Shown here: one piece after another, positions 60,118 to 64,000 of the stretch
Position numbering within the stretch: the first letter of the stretch is position 1
Layout: each line of letters begins with the position of its first letter
Source: Pseudomonadota bacterium
GTDB taxonomy: Bacteria > Desulfobacterota > Desulfarculia > Desulfarculales > Desulfarculaceae
Length of the DNA: 64,000 nucleotides
Assembly: GCA_018819925.1 (NCBI GenBank)
Contig: JAHJPG010000094.1
Span: 1-64,000 of the forward strand
Direction of reading: 5' to 3'
Position numbers and translations under genes: made by a program
Notes under the pieces: model-generated
Database searches by the model: none
What the model was told of the DNA's origin: nothing
What the model saw: only the letters and a program-made list of their open reading frames with translations

Positions 60118-61527
60118 CTACCAGCCCCAGGTCAGGTGCTGGTGAATGCTGTCGGCGGCCAGGCGGCCCGCGCCGGCGGCCTTGATGACCGTGGCCGCGC
60201 CGGTGACGATGTCGCCGCCGGCCCACACGCCGGGCTTCTTGGTCTTGCCCGCCTCGTCGGCCTCGATGTATCCCCACTTGTTCACTGCCAGGCCGGGGGT
60301 GGTCCGGGTGATCAGGGGGTTGGCTCCGGAGCCGATGGCGATGATGGCCAGATCGCAGTCCAGGGTCTTGGTGGAGCCGGGGATGGGCTCGGGACGGCGG
60401 CGGCCGCTGTCGTCGGGCTCGCCCAGCTTCATCTCTTGCAACTCCACCGCCTTGAGGCGGTTGTCCTCGTCGCCGATGAAGCGGACGGGGGTGTGCAGCA
60501 GGAAGAACTGGATGCCCTCGTCCTTGGCGTGGTGGACCTCCTCGGCGCGGGCGGGCAGCTCTTCCTCGGAGCGGCGGTACACGCATTTCACGTCGTCGCA
60601 GCCCATGCGCATGGCGGTGCGCAGGCTGTCCATGGCCACGTTGCCGCCGCCAAAGACGCACACATGCTCGCCGCCCACCAGGGGAGTGTCGTATTCGGGG
60701 AAGAGGTAGCCCTTCATCAGGTTGGCCCGGGTCAGGTACTCGTTGGCGCTGTAGACCCCGATGAGGTTTTCGCCCGGCACCCCCACGAAGCGGGGCAGGC
60801 CCGCGCCCACCCCCAGGTAAATGGCGTCAAAGCCCTCTTCGGTCAACAACTCGTCCACGGTGACCGTGGAACCCACCACCATGTTGCACTCCACCTTCAC
60901 GCCCAGGCGCTCCAAAAAGTTGACCTCCGAGGCCACGATATCCTTGGGAAGGCGGAACTCGGGGATGCCGTAGACCAGCACGCCGCCGGGCTTGTGGAAG
61001 GCCTCGAATACAGTGACCTCGTGGCCCTTGCGGATAAGGTCACCGGCCACGGTGAGGCTGCCGGGGCCCGAACCCACCACCGCCACCTTCTTGCCGGTGG
61101 CCGGGTCCTTGGGAGGCATGGGCAGGTCCTTCTCGGACCGGGCCCAGTCGGCGGCGAAGCGCTCCAGGTTGCCGATGGCCACGGGCTTGTCCTTCTTGCC
61201 GACGATGCAAACGCCCTCGCACTGGCTTTCCTGGGGGCAGACCCGGCCGCACACCGCTGGCAGGGAGTTTTTCTCCCACAGCTTCATGATGGCCCCGGCG
61301 TAGTTGCCCTGGGCGATCTCGGCGATGAACTGGGGGATGTCCACGTTCACCGGGCAGCCCAGCTGGCAAGAAGGCTTTTTGCACTGCAAACAGCGGGCGG
61401 CCTCGGCCAGGGCCATCTCGGCGGTGTAACCCAGGGGGACCTCGTCAAAGTTGCGGCGGCGCACCTCGGGCTTTTGTTCGGGCATCGGGGTGCGCGGGGC
61501 TTTTTCCTTTTTCGCTTGTTCGGCCAT
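60118..61527 (-). CDS. nfnB: NfnB, large subunit of NADH-dependent ferredoxin:NADP+ oxidoreductase
   Basis: A 469-residue flavoprotein of the GltD-like family. The N-terminal part holds two [4Fe-4S] sites with cysteines in CLQCKKPSCQLGCPVNVDIP and CGRVCPQESQCEGVC; the FAD site is VAVVGSGPGSLTVAGDLIRK; the NADPH site is VFGGGNVAMDSLRTAMRMGC; the C-terminal WAGGDIVTGAATVIKAAGAG binds FAD. ATG 61527 has AAGGAG 9 bp upstream. With NfnA it bifurcates electrons between ferredoxin, NADH and NADPH. The genes are 13 bp apart. Annotated elsewhere also as glutamate synthase small chain; the neighbour decides for Nfn. Confidence 0.9.
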   Translation of the reverse strand: MAEQAKKEKAPRTPMPEQKPEVRRRNFDEVPLGYTAEMALAEAARCLQCKKPSCQLGCPVNVDIPQFIAEIAQGNYAGAIMKLWEKNSLPAVCGRVCPQESQCEGVCIVGKKDKPVAIGNLERFAADWARSEKDLPMPPKDPATGKKVAVVGSGPGSLTVAGDLIRKGHEVTVFEAFHKPGGVLVYGIPEFRLPKDIVASEVNFLERLGVKVECNMVVGSTVTVDELLTEEGFDAIYLGVGAGLPRFVGVPGENLIGVYSANEYLTRANLMKGYLFPEYDTPLVGGEHVCVFGGGNVAMDSLRTAMRMGCDDVKCVYRRSEEELPARAEEVHHAKDEGIQFFLLHTPVRFIGDEDNRLKAVELQEMKLGEPDDSGRRRPEPIPGSTKTLDCDLAIIAIGSGANPLITRTTPGLAVNKWGYIEADEAGKTKKPGVWAGGDIVTGAATVIKAAGAGRLAADSIHQHLTWGW

Positions 61528-61540
61528 GCTCACGCTCTCC

Positions 61541-62395
61541 TTATTTACCCTGGGTCCCGCAGGCGCACTTATGCTGGTAAAGGTCCATGGCTTGTTTTTC
61601 CTCGCGCGTGTAGGCGGTCAAGCGCTTGGACAGGCCCTCGAAGTCCACCTTGTGGGCGTCGAACTCCGGGCCGTCCACGCAGGCGAATTTGGTTTCTCCG
61701 CCCACCTGCACGCGGCAGCAGCCGCACATTCCCGTGCCGTCGACCATGATGGCGTTGAGGCTGACCATGGTGGGCACGCCGAACTCCTGGGTTACCTTGG
61801 AGCAGAATTTCATCATGGGCACCGGCCCGATGCACACCGCTTCCTTTACCTCGCCGCCCAGCTTGATCAGCTGCTCGCGCAGCACGTCGGTGACGAAGCC
61901 GTGGTGGCCGTAGGAGCCGTCGTCGGTGCATACGTAAAGCTCGTCGGAAGCCTTTTTCATCTTTTCTTCCAAGATGAGCAGCTCCTTGGTGCGCGCTCCG
62001 ATGATGCTTACGACCTTGTTGCCCGCCTCGTGGAAGCCCCGGGTGATGGGGTGCAGCACGGCCACGCCGGTGCCGCCGCCCACACAGATGATGGCGCCCT
62101 TTTTCTCGATGGGGGTGGGGGTGCCCAAGGGGCCGGCGATGTCCATGATGCTGTCCATAACCTTGAGGCTCTTAAGCAGGGCGGTGGTTTTGCCCACCAC
62201 CTGGTAGATGATGGTGATGGTCCCCCGCTTGGGATCGGTGTCGGCCATGGTCAGGGGAATGCGCTCCCCGGTTTCGTTCACCCGCAAGATGACGAACTGG
62301 CCCGGCTTGGCCTTGGCGGCGATGCGCGGAGCTTCGATTTCATTCTCCACCACCGTGCCCTGGGCCAACTCCCTCTTGGCTAGGATTTTATGCAT
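61541..62395 (-). CDS. nfnA: NfnA, small subunit of NADH-dependent ferredoxin:NADP+ oxidoreductase
   Basis: A 284-residue ferredoxin-NADP reductase-type protein (PyrK/sulfide dehydrogenase-like). An N-terminal FAD domain contains PGQFVILRVNETGERIPLTM; the NAD domain has GAIICVGGGTGVAVLHPITR; a C-terminal [2Fe-2S] site has DGTGMCGCCRVQ and a further Cys in KFACVDGPEFDAH. GGAG precedes the ATG. It is the first gene of the nfnAB pair. It balances NADH, NADPH and reduced ferredoxin in anaerobes. Confidence 0.9.
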   Translation of the reverse strand: MHKILAKRELAQGTVVENEIEAPRIAAKAKPGQFVILRVNETGERIPLTMADTDPKRGTITIIYQVVGKTTALLKSLKVMDSIMDIAGPLGTPTPIEKKGAIICVGGGTGVAVLHPITRGFHEAGNKVVSIIGARTKELLILEEKMKKASDELYVCTDDGSYGHHGFVTDVLREQLIKLGGEVKEAVCIGPVPMMKFCSKVTQEFGVPTMVSLNAIMVDGTGMCGCCRVQVGGETKFACVDGPEFDAHKVDFEGLSKRLTAYTREEKQAMDLYQHKCACGTQGK

Positions 62396-62838
62396 GGAAT
62401 CTCCTCGGCGTTTCGTAATACAAAACCTGCGAAACCCCAGGATAATACCTTAAGGTGGCAGGTGATTAAATGAAAAAGCACGACTAGCTATAATGTAGCC
62501 TCTAAACTGATGGTGTTGTCATTACCATCGCGTTGGACATTAGTCAAAGCAAAATCGGTCTTTGAGAGACTTCGCCCCCCTTGGGTCTAGTGGCCGGCGC
62601 AGGTGTTTGTGACTTAATTCTCTTGACCTGGGCTCTGGAACATGCTATTCGCCGGCGTAGCCATTTTTGTCTGCTTAAGGCTATTAAGAACTTGGGCGGA
62701 AGGCTGGCTAAAGTTACGAACAAGAACCTTTAGGCAAAAGGTCTTGCCATTGGGCCGGGGCATCGCCGGAAATTACCGGGGCTTCACCGGACCTTTTAAG
62801 CACTGCCGCGCTTTTGATTTGTGAAGGAGGAATTAACT
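62396..62838. other. Intergenic region upstream of fhs
   Basis: About 440 bp between divergent nfnA and fhs. It holds promoters of both; the best plus-strand candidate is TTGACC (62623-62628), 17 bp, TATTCG (62646-62651), giving a leader of about 180 nt. A 60-residue frame at 62642 has no ribosome site and I do not regard it as a gene. Confidence 0.4.
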
Positions 62839-64000
62839 ATGTCCAAGCTGCCAGATCCCAGAGAAAATCCAGATTACGTAATCGCCGAGGCAGCCGAAGA
62901 GTACATGAGGCCCATCAAGGAGATCGCCGAAGAGCTGGGAATCACCGATGAGGAGCTCCTGCTGCACGGTCACTACGTGGCCAAGGTGGACTTCAAGAAA
63001 CTGCTCGAACGTTTGAAAGACCGGCCGGACGGCAAGTACATCGACGTGACCGCCATCACCCCCACCCCCCTGGGAGAGGGCAAGTCCACTTCCTCCATGG
63101 GTCTGGTCGAGGGCCTGGGCCAGCGCAAGGTCAACGTGACCGCGGCCATCCGTCAGCCCTCCGGCGGCCCCACCATGAACATCAAGGGCTCGGCGGCCGG
63201 CGGCGGCTTGGCCCAGTGCATCCCCTTGACCCCCTTCAGCCTGGGCCTCACCGGCGACATCAACGCCATCATGAACGCCCACAACCTGGCAATGGTGGCC
63301 CTGAACTCGCGCATGCAGCACGAGCGCAACTATACTGACGAGCAGCTCATTCGCCTGAGTAACATGGAGCGCCTGGACATCGATCCCACCAACGTGGAAA
63401 TGGGCTGGATCATCGATTTCTGCTGCCAGGGCCTGCGTAACATCATCATGGGCCTGGGCGGCCGCACCGACGGCTTCATGATGCAGTCCAAGTTCGGCAT
63501 CGCGGTGAGCTCCGAGGTCATGGCCATTTTGGCCGTGGCCAAGGATCTGGCCGACATGCGCGAGCGCATGGGCAAGATCGTGGTGGCCTACGACAAGAAG
63601 GGCAACCCCGTGACCACCGAGGACTTGGAAGTGGCCGGCGCCATGACCGCCTGGATGGCCGAGGCGCTGAACCCCAACCTGCTGCAGTCCCTGGAAGGCC
63701 AGCCGGTGTTTGTGCACGCCGGTCCCTTCGCCAACATCGCCATCGGCCAAAGCTCCATCCTGGCCGACCGCGTGGCTTTGAAACTCAGCGACTACCATGT
63801 CACCGAGTCGGGCTTCGGCGCTGACATCGGCTTTGAGAAGTTCTGGAACCTGAAATGCCGTTTCAGCGGCTTGAAACCTCACTGCGCCGTGGTGGTGGCC
63901 ACCATCCGCGCCCTCAAGTGCCACGGCGGCGCGCCCATTCCGGTGCCCGGCAAGCCTATGCCGCCCGAGTATGGCAAAGAGAACGTGGGCTGGGTCGAGG
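62839..64000 (+). CDS. fhs: Formate-tetrahydrofolate ligase (5' part; gene continues past window)
   Basis: The first 387 codons of a protein normally about 560-590 residues long. [20 protein letters not shown] is the ATP P-loop region; [40 protein letters not shown] and [20 protein letters not shown] are strong FTHFS signatures. It makes 10-formyl-THF from formate, THF and ATP, a step of the methyl branch of the Wood-Ljungdahl pathway. AAGGAGG lies eight bases upstream of ATG. The gene is open at the right border. Confidence 0.96.
   Translation, partial: MSKLPDPRENPDYVIAEAAEEYMRPIKEIAEELGITDEELLLHGHYVAKVDFKKLLERLKDRPDGKYIDVTAITPTPLGEGKSTSSMGLVEGLGQRKVNVTAAIRQPSGGPTMNIKGSAAGGGLAQCIPLTPFSLGLTGDINAIMNAHNLAMVALNSRMQHERNYTDEQLIRLSNMERLDIDPTNVEMGWIIDFCCQGLRNIIMGLGGRTDGFMMQSKFGIAVSSEVMAILAVAKDLADMRERMGKIVVAYDKKGNPVTTEDLEVAGAMTAWMAEALNPNLLQSLEGQPVFVHAGPFANIAIGQSSILADRVALKLSDYHVTESGFGADIGFEKFWNLKCRFSGLKPHCAVVVATIRALKCHGGAPIPVPGKPMPPEYGKENVGWVE

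Noticed and set aside
62642-62824. 60-residue hydrophobic/basic frame upstream of fhs
   Set aside because: No ribosome site and overlaps the likely fhs leader.

Overview
The window looks like part of the chromosome of a GC-rich, strictly anaerobic, sulfate-reducing deltaproteobacterium (Desulfobacterota, possibly Desulfarculales-like; lineage is inference). It carries the complete dsrMKJOP membrane complex, dsrC, a second orphan dsrP, the electron-bifurcating transhydrogenase NfnAB, formate-tetrahydrofolate ligase of the C1 (Wood-Ljungdahl) pathway, enzymes of anaerobic benzoyl-CoA degradation, and a selenoprotein read through an in-frame TGA.

Layout. 1-4964 (minus): a probable operon of a VOC protein, two 2-hydroxyacyl-CoA dehydratase/benzoyl-CoA reductase-type subunits, an AhpD-like protein, one ATP-dependent activase and an aldo/keto reductase cut by the window edge. 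5101-11043 (plus): promoter, RsbRD-N-like protein, dsrMKJOP, strong terminator. 11246-12900: universal stress protein, tRNA-Arg(CCG), and behind the tRNA a decayed tyrosine recombinase and a decayed IS110-type transposase. 13384-23732 (plus): a visibly more AT-rich catabolic block with a TRAP-TAXI receptor, zinc alcohol dehydrogenase, fused TRAP permease, BKACE enzyme, XRE-cupin regulator, 3-hydroxyacyl-CoA-dehydrogenase-family enzyme, LarA-like protein and a 4-hydroxybutyryl-CoA dehydratase-type enzyme. It reads as an acquired island for uptake and CoA-dependent breakdown of an unidentified organic acid. 23974-26408: a methyltransferase and a secreted transglutaminase-like protein.

26682-32589: IlvD, a GrdB/PrdB-type selenoprotein with Sec at residue 154, and a LytS-type hybrid histidine kinase. 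32623-38700 (minus): surface glycan genes (WecB, GT4, an ABC-type membrane protein without ATPase, a two-domain glycosyltransferase). 38701-42967: a thioesterase fragment, flavodoxin-like reductase, thioesterase, orphan DsrP, TetR and MarR regulators. 43086-46320: copper ATPase, copper chaperone and a small secreted protein.

46365-51373: benzoyl-CoA pathway genes (dienoyl-CoA hydratase, ring hydrolase BamA, 6-hydroxycyclohexenoyl-CoA dehydrogenase, a SDR and an enoyl-CoA hydratase). 51380-55749: endonuclease IV, an acidic protein of unknown function, and valS with an apparent one-base deletion. 55941-58122: dsrC followed directly by a YcaO-TPR fusion, the most attractive candidate for an undescribed system. 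58123-59100: repeats and a MITE-like element around a release-factor-like gene. 59098-64000: folE2, nfnB-nfnA, and the 5' part of fhs.

Together the genes describe a cell that oxidises aromatic and other organic acids through CoA intermediates, sends electrons through ferredoxin/NAD(P)H (NfnAB) and the Dsr complex to sulfite, and handles one-carbon units with Fhs.
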